Shown here: positions 33,637 through 45,982 of the stretch, piece by piece
Layout: every line of letters starts with the position of its first letter
How positions within the stretch are numbered: the stretch's first letter is position 1
Assembly: GCA_963680875.1 (NCBI GenBank)
Contig: OY804589.1
Span: forward strand, 21,224,413 to 21,288,412
Length of the DNA stretch: 64,000 nt
Direction of reading: 5' to 3'
Source of the DNA: Bathymodiolus brooksi
Lineage: Eukaryota > Mollusca > Bivalvia > Mytilida > Modiolidae
The notes under the pieces: generated by a model
Database searches by the model: none
Told to the model about the DNA's origin: nothing
What the model saw: only the letters and a program-made list of their open reading frames with translations
Program-made: the position numbers and the translations under genes

Positions 33637-33806
33637 GCAGTCGTGGTCGTGATCGTATGGTAGTAGGATTTAGAACTACCTTATTACCACGAAAGTTGTG
33701 AGTTCGAATCCCTCTAATGGCGAGGTGTACTCGATACAAAATTATATGACAAACTTTTCAGTGACTAGCAATTGGTCCGTGGTTAAACACCATAACCCTA
33801 TCCCTA
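33637..33806 (+). mobile_element. SINE-A in duplication unit 1
   Basis: GTGGTCGTGATCGTATGG head and GAGTTCGAATCCCTC B box, with the body shortened before GGTTAAACACCATAACCC. Its partner in unit 2 is at 36095-36250. Confidence 0.6.
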
Positions 33807-34514
33807 ACACTAATAGAAATAAATTAAATATCGTAAATATATATTCTATGATCTTCTATTCAGAAGGAATATGTTGGCACTTTTTTACTGATTTATTTTG
33901 TCAGATACTAGTACGCTGACATCTGTCTGATTGGCAAAAAATCCAATCATGCTAAATCCTGTGTCGGATGAATCTGAGCTACAATAAAATCAAGATACTT
34001 TTTGTCATTTGGAATGAAATTTTCCTAAACCACAGAGTTGTTCCAAATGACAGCCATGAAAATTTGCTACCTCAACAATACTTTAACAAATACTATTCCA
34101 GTTATTCCCCTTTTGCCAAGTTCTGATAAATTAATAGAAGTCTAGAAAACAAATACGCAAGCTTGATATAAGTCTTTTCCAGATACCATTTGTGAATGAA
34201 ATGAGGGTGGGATGAGGAGGAGAAAAAGTACGTGACGAGATCTAATTTTAATATGATAGATTCATCCCCGAAATGGATATACTAATCTCCTGTTCATTTA
34301 CATCAGGATAAAAATCCATTATTTCATTTATTATAATATATTTACAAATCTAAATACATTCAAGTCTAATAAAAGTTCAACATAGAGATATATATTTATA
34401 TATGTTTGAAAACGAACTTAAATGCATTGCTATTATGAAATAGATAATGCATTTTCTGTTTTCCGACATATTCGAACGTAACAAGAAGGTTAGTTATCAT
34501 AATAAACAAGCAAT

Positions 34515-34744
34515 ACAGAGTTACAATGGTGTAATGGTTAGCGTGATCGTATCAAGTGTCGTAGATCTACGTGGGTATATCGTGTGTTTGATAGACATGG
34601 GGTCAAACCAAAGACTATAAAAGTGATATAAACACATAGCGGTAAAGAATAAAGGCAACAACTAGTTGGCTCGGAGTCGGTATACTGTGCCCAATGGAGC
34701 GACATATTATACGTGCATTGTTGTTCGAATGAGTTATCACTATG
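34515..34744 (+). mobile_element. SINE-B truncated at the duplication junction
   Basis: The head GGTGTAATGGTTAGCGTGATC and the body GTTGGCTCGGAGTCGG, CCAATGGAGCGACATATT. It is cut where duplication unit 2 begins. Confidence 0.6.
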
Positions 34745-35584
34745 AACATTTGAATCTACTTTGCAAACTCCGACACGTTAAAAAATGTGAAAACTAAGCT
34801 CCGTCAGAGGTCAATTCTATATTTCTATGCTTTTCACTTAGAAAAGAGGCGTAAATTGCCTCTCCCTTTCTGATATGTCGTGCATCCAGATCTGACATAA
34901 TTCTGGAGAGGAGCAGGTTCAAATAACTGTATATATAAATTCATAGCTGACTGGAAAGGTGGCAAATTATCATTATCTTTAGTACACACAAGTAAACATT
35001 AAAACATTAACGTTGTACATCAGATTCATAGAATGTGATCACATTTGTTCACATATGGAATGTTTATATTAATCGTTATAATCATAGAAGAAATGTTGCT
35101 TCGCTTGGAAGAGTTACTATAATTCGTTACAGTGTTGGTATGTATTTCTGCATACTGCACTTATTATGCTGAGCAGACCAGTCGTTCCTTACTGACAAAT
35201 GGATCAATGAAAATTAGAGTCATCAAATTAGTTCAGCTTTACAAATTAAGATTTGAAAAGCGGTAATTAGATTGGCCAAGCAAAGGTCATCTTATTGAGA
35301 CCCTTTATGTCAGCTACATGATCTTGATGTTAGAACATGGGGTAAAAATTAAAATATATTATCAACATATGATATCATAAGTGTAATTATTTTCCGTTAT
35401 CTAAAATTAAATGACGTTTTAAGCTAAAGATTGAAGAAACTATAAGCATTGAACAGCTACGAATTTAAATGAAAGGTTTTAAAAAGCTGTACATGTATAT
35501 GGGGATATTCTATATGTATCTATATCACATAATATTGGATAAATTACAAATTTTAAGCTACTTTCTTTCTAAATAACCACTTAC

Positions 35585-35636
35585 CAGCGTTTGATGAACA
35601 AACTTTGAAAACCAGTAATAAAATTAGTCCCAACAT
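35585..35636 (-). CDS. Second copy of the gene A signal-peptide exon
   Basis: It has the same length, start and phase-1 donor as exon 1 and encodes MLGLILLLVFKVCSSNA (two conservative changes). It lies in the second unit of the 2.44-kb tandem duplication. It may be an alternative first exon driven by its own promoter, which would splice over the proximal copy, or a non-functional leftover. The frame and donor are intact, so function cannot be ruled out. Confidence 0.55.
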
Positions 35637-36094
35637 TTAAATTTTTTAGTCAGTTCTGCGACCTTAACACGGAAGTATATACCTGTTTGCAATTTTAATT
35701 TTTGTCTACTAGACCGTACTGTTCCACACAATATATATACTATATTCAATTGATTATTTGTTTGCCCTTAGAAAATATTATAACCAGTTTGTTTATTTAA
35801 TCGTGTCGCGATCAGGTAATGTTTACGTTTTGTTTCTTTGATGTTGGGTATATCTAATACACTTTCTTTGTTGCTTTACTCGGTCAAATTATACACTATA
35901 TATCTGACAGACACCCTCCCCCCCCCCCCTCGTTTTTGGTTGCTTAAATGTGTATATTTGTTATTTTGTAATATTTAACATTTATTACAATATCACTTTA
36001 CTCAATGCAACTGATATTTACCTCATGAATTACAGATTAATTATCTACATGCTTTCTTTTTCACATCTGTTATTACATTTTAATAGAAAAATAG

Positions 36095-36250
36095 GGACAG
36101 TCGTGATCGTGATCATATAGTAGTTGGCTTTAGAACTACTTTATTACCACTAACGTGGTGATTTCCAATCCCTCTAATGGCGAGGTATACTCGATGCAAC
36201 CTCATATGATAAAGTTGCAACAATTCGGTGGTTAAACGCCATAGCCTTAT
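36095..36250 (+). mobile_element. SINE-A in duplication unit 2
   Basis: The duplicate of the copy at 33637, with a more eroded B box (GATTTCCAATCCC). Confidence 0.55.
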
Positions 36251-36961
36251 CCATAATCTTAGTAGAAATAAATTGAATACCGTAAAAATATATTCTATGA
36301 TCTTCTATTCAGAAGGAATATGTTGACACTTTTTTACTGATTTATTTTGTCAGATACTAGTACGCTGAGATCTGTCTAAATGGCAAAAAATCCAATCATA
36401 GTTACACCCGGTGTCGGACGAATCTGAGCTACAATAAAATCAAGATACTTTTTGTCATTTGGAATGAAATTTTCCTAAACCACAGAGTTGTTCCAAATGA
36501 TAGCCATGAAAATTTGCTATCTCAACAATACTTTTAAAATACTATTCCGGTTATTCCCCTTTTGCCAAGTTCTGATACATTATTAGAAGTCTAGAAAACA
36601 AATACGCCCGCATGATATAAGTCTTTTCCAGATACAATTTGTGAATGAAATAGGAGTGGGTTGGGGAAGAGAAGAAGTACGTGACGAGATCTAATTTTAA
36701 TCAGATAGATGCATCCCTGAAATGGATATACCAATCTCCTGTTCATTTACATCTGGATAAAAATCCATTATTTTATTTATTATAATAGATTTACAAATCT
36801 AAATACATTCAAGTCTAATAAAAGTTATAAAAATATAGAGATATATATGTTTGAAAACGAATTTAAATAAATTGCAATTATGAAATAAATGATATATTGT
36901 CTGTTTTCCGACATATTCGAACGTAACAAGAAGGTTAGTTTTCATAATAAACAATCTATGC

Positions 36962-37320
36962 AGAGTTACGATGGTGTAATGGTTAGCGTAATCGTATCAA
37001 GTGCCGTAGATCTACGGGGGTAGATCGTGTGTTCGATAAACATGGGATCAAACCGAAGACTATAAAAGTGATATAAACACATAGCGTAAAAGAATGAAGG
37101 CAAAGACTAGTTGGCTCGGAGTCGGTATACTGTGCCCAATGGAGCGACATATTCTACGTACATTGTTGTTATAATGAGTTAGCACTATTAAAATTCAACT
37201 CTGTTGGTCTAGTACAAAGTGGATAGCACCATCTCATAAGCAAAATGAATATGGTCATTCCACGATAGAGCTGAACTAAACGTCGCTTAAAGTTAAACAA
37301 CATTCACTCATTTACGTCTT
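36962..37320 (+). mobile_element. SINE-B, full length
   Basis: The same head and body as at 34515, continuing through CCACGATAGAGCTGAAC and the tail GTTAAACAACATTCACTCATT. This tail resembles that of SINE-A, so the two families may share a 3' domain. Confidence 0.6.
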
Positions 37321-37839
37321 TGAAACGATTCAGTCAAAAAATCGGTATATTGGTATAAAAAAAACAACTACTTGTTAGGTTCAAGGTGGATTTTTATTAG
37401 CTTTATTTAATTGTAGCTGCAAGCTTGCTATAAGAGTTCTTAATTTCTGTTTTATTGGGATTTTCATTCATTTGACTTCAATCCCCATTGATGAGACATA
37501 AGTTGTTGAAATCGCATATGGTGCAATAATTCAACGTTTGTATGTTCCGAAATTAATGGGTCGATAGCACTGTTGGTGCATGAACTATTAGTTCCGTGAT
37601 AGCATCACCAGCCTAGTAACTACCAATTTTAAGAAATTGTCATCATATTATAATGTAAATGAATTAAAAAAATCATTAGATGATGTTGGCCTTATTTTCT
37701 AGACATTTTGTTTTGTAATATCCTTAACAATTTGCTACATTTTTGATTTGTTGCATTAAAATACAAACTACCTTATATCTTTCCTTTGTATCTATGTAAT
37801 GTATATAATACGTATTTGAATTTTACATTATCCACGAAA
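37321..37839. other. Intergenic stretch left of the 60-bp degenerate array
   Basis: No feature recognised. Confidence 0.45.
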
Positions 37840-38850
37840 TGGAGCTACCTTACTCCTATTCGTTGTACGAAACAGGTATCACAAAGTTATCAACAAAAAT
37901 AAACTACTTTAAATCTCTCAAACTCGTGGCATATGTATCAGAAGGTTAGCCGTGAAAATGACTTATTTACATCTCTCCAGTGAATGGCATAAGCATAATC
38001 TTTGTATCCATGAAAATAAACTATCTTACGTCTCTTCATTGTATAATATCCATATATATATAGTTTCAGAAGGTTGCCCATGATAATAAGCTATCTTATG
38101 TCTCGCCAGCGTGAGATTCACTATTCAGGTAACAAAATGTCGTTAGTGAAAACTTACATCTCTCCAGTGTTTCACATAGGTATCAGAAAGTGATAATAAG
38201 CTACTCAAAATGATGCAGGTAGCGAAATTGTATTCATGAAAATAAGTTACATTGAATCTGTTCATGGTATGATTTAGGTATCAAAGTGTTATCCGTGTGC
38301 ATATACTACCTTGCATTACTCATGTGTGTGCTATTGGTATGAAAGTAATATTCATGAAAATTAGCTACCAGACAATCCTTTATTACATGCTATAGATAGA
38401 AATCATGATTTCCCCTAATTCTCTTCATTGGACGATTATCTATGAAAATAAGCTGCATTATGTCTCCCTAGTCTGTGACATTGGCATCAAAGGGTCATCC
38501 ATGAAAATATGCTACATGATATTCCTTCATTACATGGTATTAGCATCATAATATTTTCCAGGTAAATATGCTACCTTACATCTTTTCATTTTCTGATATA
38601 GTCATCAAAGCGTTATACATGAAAATATACAATCCTACAACACCCCCTCCCAATATATCATACATGTACCATCAAATTAAGCTGACTTATATCTCACCAG
38701 AATGTGTTATTGGTATGGAACGGTTATTCATGAAAATGAACTACCATACATCTCTCCAAATTGTGATATTGGTATCAAATTGTTATCCATTAAAATAAGC
38801 TACCTTACATCTTTCAAGCATGTGGCATTGCTATCAGAAAGTTGTCCATG
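37840..38850 (+). repeat. Degenerate tandem repeat, about 60-bp period
   Basis: Diverged units based on CCATGAAAATAAGCTACCTT and ACATCTCTCC, with GATATTGGTATCAAAG. Clear neighbours lie about 60 bp apart (38440, 38500, 38560; 38728, 38788). It is much older than the 74-bp satellite, judging by divergence. Confidence 0.7.
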
Positions 38851-39330
38851 TAAACTAAGACAACAGATGTAACATCTACGTCTCTACTCAATATAGCTAG
38901 TAAGTGGAAAGGTTTTTTTCTTCTACAGGTATACCTTTCCTATTTGAAGATGCAACCATTTCAGTTCATTCTCGATGGATCTTTCTAGTTGTTCTTCATC
39001 TTATGGATAAATACATGCATAATTTATAAATTTTATGTTGTTTTTATTTGTTTGAATTGAAATTTAACCTGACCCATATGAGTGCCGAGTGAGATGGTTG
39101 ACCATAACTTTTATTCTGCAGAGAATATACAGATGGAAGCCTTTAAATAAACAGAACAACTGGAACAATATTTCTCCCATTATTACGCGTTTTAACCCAC
39201 TGAACAAGTGGTGGAAAAATATGTCATCCTCTAGAGGATTAAAATGTCTCGTGCCTTTCCCCGTGTCCTAGCAACATAATTATGTAGATGTCCGCCAAAG
39301 GATTTTGAAATAAAGTTCGTGTTGAATAAT

Positions 39331-39511
39331 GGGAGAAACAAATTCTCCTTCAGTTGTCCATGTGGGTTACGATATTTCTCCACTCTCGAGAGCTAAATTT
39401 AAAATTTTAACCATTCTCCTGACGGCTTTTGGTTAAAAATTGTATTTTAACTCTCTTGAGTGGAGGAATATCGTAAAATACGGGCAACTGAAGGAGAATC
39501 TATATATCTCC
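39331..39511. mobile_element. Palindromic (fold-back/MITE-like) element
   Basis: The left arm 39331-39412 (AATTCTCCTTCAGTTG, TACGATATTTCTCCACTC) is the imperfect reverse complement of the right arm 39431-39511, with a loop of about 18 nt. Long terminal inverted repeats with almost no interior are typical of fold-back or MITE elements. A target duplication was not resolved. Confidence 0.65.
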
Positions 39512-40248
39512 TTAACCTTGTTTGTGTGTGTATGTGTAAGTGCGTATATTTAAATTATCTAAGGAATCAATAAAATCACACATATATATGAAGTAGGATC
39601 TGAAATAAATATCATATGGACCACAAAAGAGCATAACTTTTCATTTTGTATTTCAGATTGTCTAATTTTTATTGACCTGGGGTCAAAATCTATTGCTATT
39701 ACTAATATGGAAATATTGCATTTCCAAAACTAGCAATGTTCAGTTGCCATTTCTCTGATATTTCAACAATTCAACGGTCAACGGAGTAATTATTTTTCCT
39801 ATGAAATCCCCACTACAACGACATTCGTAGTTACAATTATATGATATCATACTGTGTTTGTAAATATTCGTGCAAAACAAAATTCACACGTTGTTATATG
39901 TAATATGTATCATACCATTCGAATACTAGTTGAGCGAATTTTATCTATTTTTTCCATTTGTTTTATTGTATCAAATTGCAAAATATAAATTGTATGTTCA
40001 GATCTTATTAAATCAAAAGACTTCACTATAGAGATAGTGCCTTATTTCTCAACAATATTACACACAATTTAATTTAAGCATGTTTTATTGTCATAAAACA
40101 ACAAAGCGATTCGACACCGGTTATTCAAGATAAAGATGCCTTCTCTATATTACACATGCCTATACAGAACACAATAAGTGTATATATTGCACTGCATGTA
40201 CGAAGAGAGGAAGATTTCTAGCTAGCCCTCTAGCCTTCACTTCTTTAT

Positions 40249-40308
40249 TCACTCCTCGAAATAGCGATAAGTCAATATCACTCTCATTTTGTCTGTGCGT
40301 CGGTGATT
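40249..40308 (-). CDS. Possible gene B terminal exon
   Basis: A good acceptor (TTTATTGTAG) at 40309-40310. In the frame set by the previous candidate it encodes 19 residues beginning NHRRTDKMRV, then TGA. A different frame stays open longer (RQNESDIDLSLFRGVNKEV), so the true frame and terminus are unsettled. Confidence 0.25.
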   Translation of the reverse strand, partial: NHRRTDKMRVILTYRYFEE

Positions 40309-40370
40309 CTACAATAAAGAAGAAGTAATCAATATTTTCAACTATATTAAGTATAATATCAAGAAAATAC

Positions 40371-40419
40371 TTTCATTGTATTGTTGCCAGTATCATTTCT
40401 GCTTTGATGTCTACCTGTG
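40371..40419 (-). CDS. Possible gene B cytoplasmic exon
   Basis: A 49-bp segment between CCTTAG and GTATTT that keeps the frame from the 42.6-kb exon (phase 2 in, 0 out) and encodes TGRHQSRNDTGNNTMK. The pyrimidine tract is poor and there is no homology support, so it is tentative. Confidence 0.3.
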
Positions 40420-42631
40420 CTAAGGTTTATTATATACATTAGATAAAGAAAACAATAAATCCATTGGCCAATTATAATGATAGTCACATGATATAATTTG
40501 GACATTTTGTTTCTAATTTTTTTTTTTTTTAATACTGTTGCCCGGTGAATAATTCCTTTAATTACCGGTAGGTAACCACCAGCAAGCCTCTGAACGAACA
40601 CGTATTATATCACACACACAATACGTAATTATTATAGGCAAACAAAGTAATGCCGGTGTCAAAGATGTGAAACTCCACTAATGTTAACGGTATCACAAAT
40701 ATGCCAAGGAGGCGACAACGATATGTTTTACATAACCTATTGGTTACCGGTAGGGATTCTAACTTTGAGAAACCTGAAGCATTTATTGAAGTATTGGGGA
40801 AAGTTTACGTTGATGCGAGGAAAAAGTCTAACATAAATATACATGTAATAAACAAAAACAGATTAAACGGAAAACTTAAAATACTTCATTAGCATAAAAT
40901 TAGAACTTATAATTGATCTCTTCGAAGTGCTTAGTTGCTTAAAAGACACACCATCAAATGACTCTGTTTTATCTCTTCAGCATAATAAAACTGAGAAGGT
41001 ATTTTTCTATATATCGTATATCCATTTCCAAGAAAATGCGAATAATAAATAAAAGTCAGGAGAAAATACAAGTTAAAACCGCTATGCCGTATTGGTTTGT
41101 GCATGAAGATCGTGGGTTAAATTCCAGGCTAAAAACAAAGACTATAACATTGACATTGGTAACAATTCAGACAATATCGCGGTAGTAAAGTGTAAATTAA
41201 GATATGTGGTTGGTTTGTTATGTGTTGGGATGATGTTTCCATGGAACAACTGTTGATTCTGTGTATCAGCAGTATCAATATCAAAGTTTAATATATTATC
41301 ATTAGGTAACGTTTTATCTCTATGGCATAGCTAGTAACAGGTTATTTCTCTATAGCCTCCAAGCATATAATCACCCACACATCCAACAGTAATCTAAGTC
41401 AATAACTAAGCATATTCCAAAACAGTTTCAGAAGAAGATTGTATAGGTTTGTAAGGGGAAATTATCGTTTTCCTATTTTAATGAGTTTTTGTGTGATGAA
41501 CATGGTATTTAATGCATTAAATAAATAAGTAACAGATATGTAAAAGTTCCATTTTACCACAATCATTCTACAGACCTATATTCTGTTGTAATCCACTATA
41601 TATATCTAAATCTGCGTTGGGGGATCTACAAGACAAGACACATAAACACTTCTATGCTAAAGTGACATAACTGTTGTTTATTGGAGACAAGTTACTAAAT
41701 AGTTATTCGTTCTGGCTGGAACTCAACACCTACCAACGCGAAAATCATATTTGTGTTCATCTTGCCCAAAATCTTGAATTGAAAGTTAAACCTCAAGTCA
41801 CGTCAAAATAATCAAATATATCTATATTTAGCAGTTTATCTATCATATCAAAGAAACTACCACTCGACTATAGGAAACACTTGCATCGTCATCATATGAT
41901 ATCAGGTTTTATCATAACATGAAATATCCTACTATTTATATCGTGACATAGATATCAACTGTTTCTATAACTTAGTATTGATCTACGTATACAATATGTC
42001 TCCCATCATCATTAACACCAATGGATGGTTTTGTGAATCAAAAAACGGTAACAATTGTTCATAGAACTTTCTAACACTACTTCGGGTTTGCATTTTATAT
42101 TTATTTCTGATTGTATCTTTTTAAATCCATTGACCAGTATATTTTCCCACTCTTTCGACAGTATGGTAATATTGATATAATTTTAAAGTGATGATCAATA
42201 GAGTGGGGGTTGACAGAGGAGTGGTTGGTTTTGATATGATTGGGTATATTGTCGACAACAGCTATATGTTCAAATGTTTTGGTACATTTCGTTTATCTTG
42301 CTCCATAACGATAATAAACTGAGGAGCAAAAATACCACACCATCAGAACAATTCCAAAATACAATAGATATATCGTAGACAAGGAGGCAAAGGCGACATT
42401 TCTAAAACCACATTCGTGTGACTTATCAACTTCCTGCCTTGAAAAGTGGCTGCTTAACTAGTTCCATGGGACCAATCCCCCTCCCATCTTAGGGAAGTAA
42501 TACGTTCATGTAAGTGTTTTCCAATTGTGAGTAAAATGCCTACATTCACATTAATAATACAGAAACACACAGTTATTTTAATTTTGCACTTTTAGCTGTT
42601 ATTTTGTTTGTTGAATGTATTCAGTACTCAC
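40420..42631. other. Putative gene B intron
   Basis: It starts with a poly(T) run near 40520-40531. No repeat family or clear exon was recognised. A short coding-like run near 41995-42040 lacks splice support. Confidence 0.4.
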
Positions 42632-42668
42632 CCAGTGTCTCCAGTTGTGTCATAAATTGCACTTTCTG
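42632..42668 (-). CDS. Gene B cytoplasmic micro-exon
   Basis: A 37-bp exon between TTTATAG and GTGAGTAC. It continues the transmembrane frame as S-AESAIYDTTGDTG. The IYDTTG sequence is a candidate tyrosine phosphorylation or SH2-binding site (inference). Splice sites and phase agree with the preceding exon. Confidence 0.5.
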
Positions 42669-42809
42669 CTATAAATAGAAATTAAGCTTTATATAGTAAA
42701 TTATGTTTTAAATTCGTTGAATTACGGTTATTATTTACAAATTTCAAACTTCTAACTTGTATTGTTCTCTGACTACTTGGTATTACTATTCTCACTTCTT
42801 CATAAAACG

Positions 42810-43153
42810 CAATGGTGGGGTAATGGTCAGCGTGCTCGTCTCGAGTGCGGTATATCGTGTGTTCGAAACACGGTCGGGTCAAACCAAAGACTATTTAATT
42901 GGTATATTTTGCTTCTCTGCAAATCACGCATCACTAAGGAGAAAGACCAAAGACTGGTTGGCTCAGAATAAGAATAATGTGTTAGAGTGGAGAATTATGC
43001 CTACCTGCGAACTGTTGCTTCAGTAAACTAGCATTAAGTCCAACAAAGCGGACATTAATATCTTCTCATCGAATATGTAACTTGTTCTTGTCATGATATA
43101 TCTGTAAGCATTTCCCATTGGCGCTAAGCAACACTCACACACTCACTCACTCT
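42810..43153 (+). mobile_element. SINE-B, full length with (CACT)n tail
   Basis: The head GGTGGGGTAATGGTCAGCG, B box GTGTTCGAAACACGG, body GACTGGTTGGCTCAG and CAACAAAGCGGAC, and tail ATTGGCGCTAAGCAACACTC ending in ACTCACTCACTC. It accounts for the overlapping small ORFs in this interval. Confidence 0.65.
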
Positions 43154-44483
43154 CTTCTTCATAATCATATCATAATTTTATTATTATGAGTCAGTCAAAA
43201 CACGGTTATCATTGTCGTAGAGTTTGTTGGTAAATCAGCCACGATTCCGTTGAAATATTTTTTCCGTTTTCTTCTCCATTTTCCGACATAATTATTTCTG
43301 ATAAGACATACTTTCAATATGAACTTAATATTTTCTGTCTCCTTATATGCATTTGGGAAATAACTTTGCCGGTATGCCATTAATGTGACAAATATTGCCT
43401 ACCCTGCCGGAGAACCTTAACTTAACATTGGTTTGTATACAGTTCGTGATATTTGATGTTTTGACTCATGGTTTTTCATGTTTTTTATTTGTTTTTATTT
43501 TTGTCTTGTTTTTGTTTTTGTTTTTGTCTTTGTTTTTGTTTTCCCTTTGTCTTGTTTCGTTTCTTTATTATTTTGTTTACTTTTTTTTTATCATACTTTC
43601 ACTTTATTATCTGTACGGAATTAAGCATGTTTGCCCTATAAATAAAAGGGAAAACATGCACACGTGTCTCAAATATTCCATGCAAGTTCTTCAATGTGCA
43701 TAACACTACAAATAACATATGTACTGCTTATGTAATAAATGTTGACTTTGAATACATGCACATATATTTGTGTCAGATATGATCAATACAATATATAATT
43801 GAGTATTCAAATGAACTTTTAAAACAGATAGAGTTAAACAGTGATAATCTCATATAATGTGACATTACATGTTCATCGTAGTCGACTTATATCGTAAAGC
43901 TTACAAATACATGTACTAGTACTTTCACCTTTATGATATATTAACTAACTGACCAATCCGAGCTTATAGCATATACTGAAGCAGTCATTCTAAACGAAAA
44001 AAGACCAGTTCGCTTTGTTGTAGCTTGTAGATTTTTTTTAATGTAATGCCATTAAAAATATTCTTGGTAATTGAAGTTTAATATTTATTTATTTAATAAG
44101 GATTATCTTTAGCTCAAATTTGGTTGGATTTATTTGTATTTTAGTCTTTTATGGAAGTCTTGAAGCATAACATATACATACTGAATTTCTGGGTATGACG
44201 TTGTTATTTGTAGAGTAGGTGATATCACAGAGCTTGCCTTTTCACTGTAAGATTATAAACATCCCATGATATTCTTACAGAACTCAGAAGAATCGTGTAC
44301 CTTTCAGAAAATTGCATAGAAGTCTTGTTGTACATGTATTTTGCTCCAATTCACCGATATGACCCTGAATATGACCAGCCCTGGATTGTTAACATGAGTA
44401 ACCGTCCTTGTTTCATCAATTCACTCATTTATCTATTTAGATCTATGCATATTCAATCTATTTAGATCTATGCATATTCATAC
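43154..44483. other. Gene B intron after the transmembrane exon
   Basis: It contains a T-rich low-complexity tract of (TTTTTG)n type at 43470-43600, which produces a spurious 102-codon ORF. It also has a 25-bp direct duplication at about 44437-44481 (ATCTATTTAGATCTATGCAT). No exon was seen. Confidence 0.5.
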
Positions 44484-44612
44484 CTGATTTTCTAAGTCTA
44501 TATCGCTTCAGAACATACATAGATACAATAACTAATCCTACAACCACAGCTGTTGATCCAATGCCAACTCCAATACCAATTGTTGCCGAACTGTTGTCAT
44601 CCTCGGATGCTA
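44484..44612 (-). CDS. Gene B transmembrane exon
   Basis: A 129-bp exon (phase 1 to 1; acceptor CTTACAG, donor GTATGAAT). Acidic SEDD is followed by a Gly-rich helix of about 22 residues beginning IGIGVGIG and ending VIVSMYV, then the basic KRYRLRK. It occupies the same place as gene A exon 8 but is not close to it in sequence. Confidence 0.68.
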
Positions 44613-45811
44613 CTGTAAGACAGGAGGTTCATCATGAAATATAATATCGTTGTCGTATGTTATTTTATGTAGAACGGCCGATGTTGTTGCGATCGTATGT
44701 TAGGTAGTTTGTATTTACCTATTCAATGGGTGCCCATCAGCGAGATAAATTACTGCCCCTGGTGAGATTTACTTGACAGATATGGTCTATACGTTCCATT
44801 CAGTGACCCCGTGAATATGTATATGGTGAATGATATGTAATTATAAGATTATCTGTGACCCCACCACATAAACTAGATATTAGTAAAATGTTGAAATGGT
44901 ATTGACATCATTCTAACTTTGTTTCTGTAAAATGTCACTTTTACACACAGCAAAATATCTGCATGTTTAACTCTATCATTTCAATGCATCGCATACAGTT
45001 TAATGTGTACAGGCGCTGATACATTTGAAAATATACAATTCCCTCACAATTAATCCACTGTCGTAAGCAATATGAAAAGCGAAAGAACGAAAAATGAATT
45101 GAAAGTGAATCTTTTGAATGCACAAGAGAGGGACAAAACAATACAGGTGCGCCATATTGGCGTTCGTATAGAACTATTATTGCTAAGTCATATCCACTTG
45201 ATATATAGGCATATTGTATAATCTTCATTTTCCGTGTACATGTACAAAAATAAACTACATATTTAGGGAGACAATATACAGATCATACATGTTGCAAAAT
45301 GTATTTTTTTTTAAATGATTAGCGATATCAGGAATATATTGAATAAAACATCAATTTACGAGGACAAAAATACAAATTGGAATGTATTTTCTTTCTTTGA
45401 TATCAAAATAATTATTAGATTTGTTTAATGTTGGTATGCACAACGGCCCTGAATAAAATACATGATATCACTTTTGAATAATACCCATAACTTGACCGAT
45501 AATCCGCATGTGCGAATTAAAATATATCCATAGTTTAATTATTACATTGTGTATATAGCCAACGGAGGACGTCAAATTAGAGTTTTGCATTCTGTATTCA
45601 AATAGTCTTTGAAATATGAATTAAAACACAAACTGATCAAATAAATATATTTTCACTTTTTGGCTATTTGTATTATTATTCCCATTGTTTCACTCGCAGA
45701 AGTAAGCACCACTTTAATGGTCAAGGTACAAAGTCATATTCATTTAACTCAGTAGAACGGAATACAAACATACACTATATATTTACTGAATTAAATAATT
45801 CTAAAATTTAG
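44613..45811. other. Gene B intron between the last TSP1 and transmembrane exons
   Basis: A possible very diverged SINE lies at 44675-44830. The 95-codon minus ORF at 44941-45228 has no recognisable domain. Nothing else was recognised. Confidence 0.45.
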
Positions 45812-45982
45812 CTGGACACAACTTTATAGAGCATGAATCAATTTCTGTGTCATATCCTTGACAGGTTGAGCCACCATATGCAGGCTCTGGATTGTTACAT
45901 TTCTGATATCGTGACCTTGATCCACTACCACATGTCACTGAACATGAATTCCAATCCTGCCATGTACCCCAGTTTCCATTTA
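45812..45982 (-). pseudogene. Gene B TSP1 exon with a destroyed splice donor
   Basis: The open frame encodes WGTWQDW, CSVTC, SRYQKC and IKLCP, matching gene A exon 7 closely. At the exon end the paralogue has G|GTAAAT, but here the G of GT is C, giving CTAAAT. Read-through adds Ala-Lys-Phe and a TAG stop. The exon is therefore probably skipped, or would end a secreted form if retained with a polyadenylation site. All six cysteines are intact, so the loss looks recent. Confidence 0.7.

Larger units (their letters stand above)
32300..34744. repeat. Tandem duplication, unit 1 (gene A first exon and upstream DNA)
   Basis: This block and 34745-37188 are direct repeats offset by about 2,445 bp, with small indels and substitutions. 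Each unit holds the signal-peptide exon, TATA-like DNA, a SINE-A copy (33637 and 36095) and a SINE-B head (34515 and 36962). The right junction falls inside the SINE-B: unit 1 stops part-way through it while unit 2 carries it to its CACTCATT tail at about 37316. Confidence 0.85.
34745..37188. repeat. Tandem duplication, unit 2
   Basis: The second copy of the block at 32300-34744. A 30-40 bp insertion near 35510 and a deletion near 35820 distinguish it from unit 1. The divergence is scattered, so this is not a very recent event or simple assembly error. Confidence 0.85.

Noticed and set aside
34515..34600. Genuine tRNA gene suggested by A- and B-box-like sequences
   Set aside because: It is followed by the SINE-B body, recurs in the duplicated unit and at 42810, and does not form a convincing cloverleaf; it is a SINE head.
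41990..42045. A coding-like minus-strand run (GVNDDGRHIVYVDQY then stop) as the C-terminus of gene B
   Set aside because: An in-frame TGA lies just upstream with no acceptor between, and its phase does not fit the 42.6-kb exon.
43395..43703. A 102-codon plus-strand ORF rich in Phe and Leu
   Set aside because: It is produced by a T-rich (TTTTTG)n low-complexity tract; the hydrophobic run is an artefact of composition.
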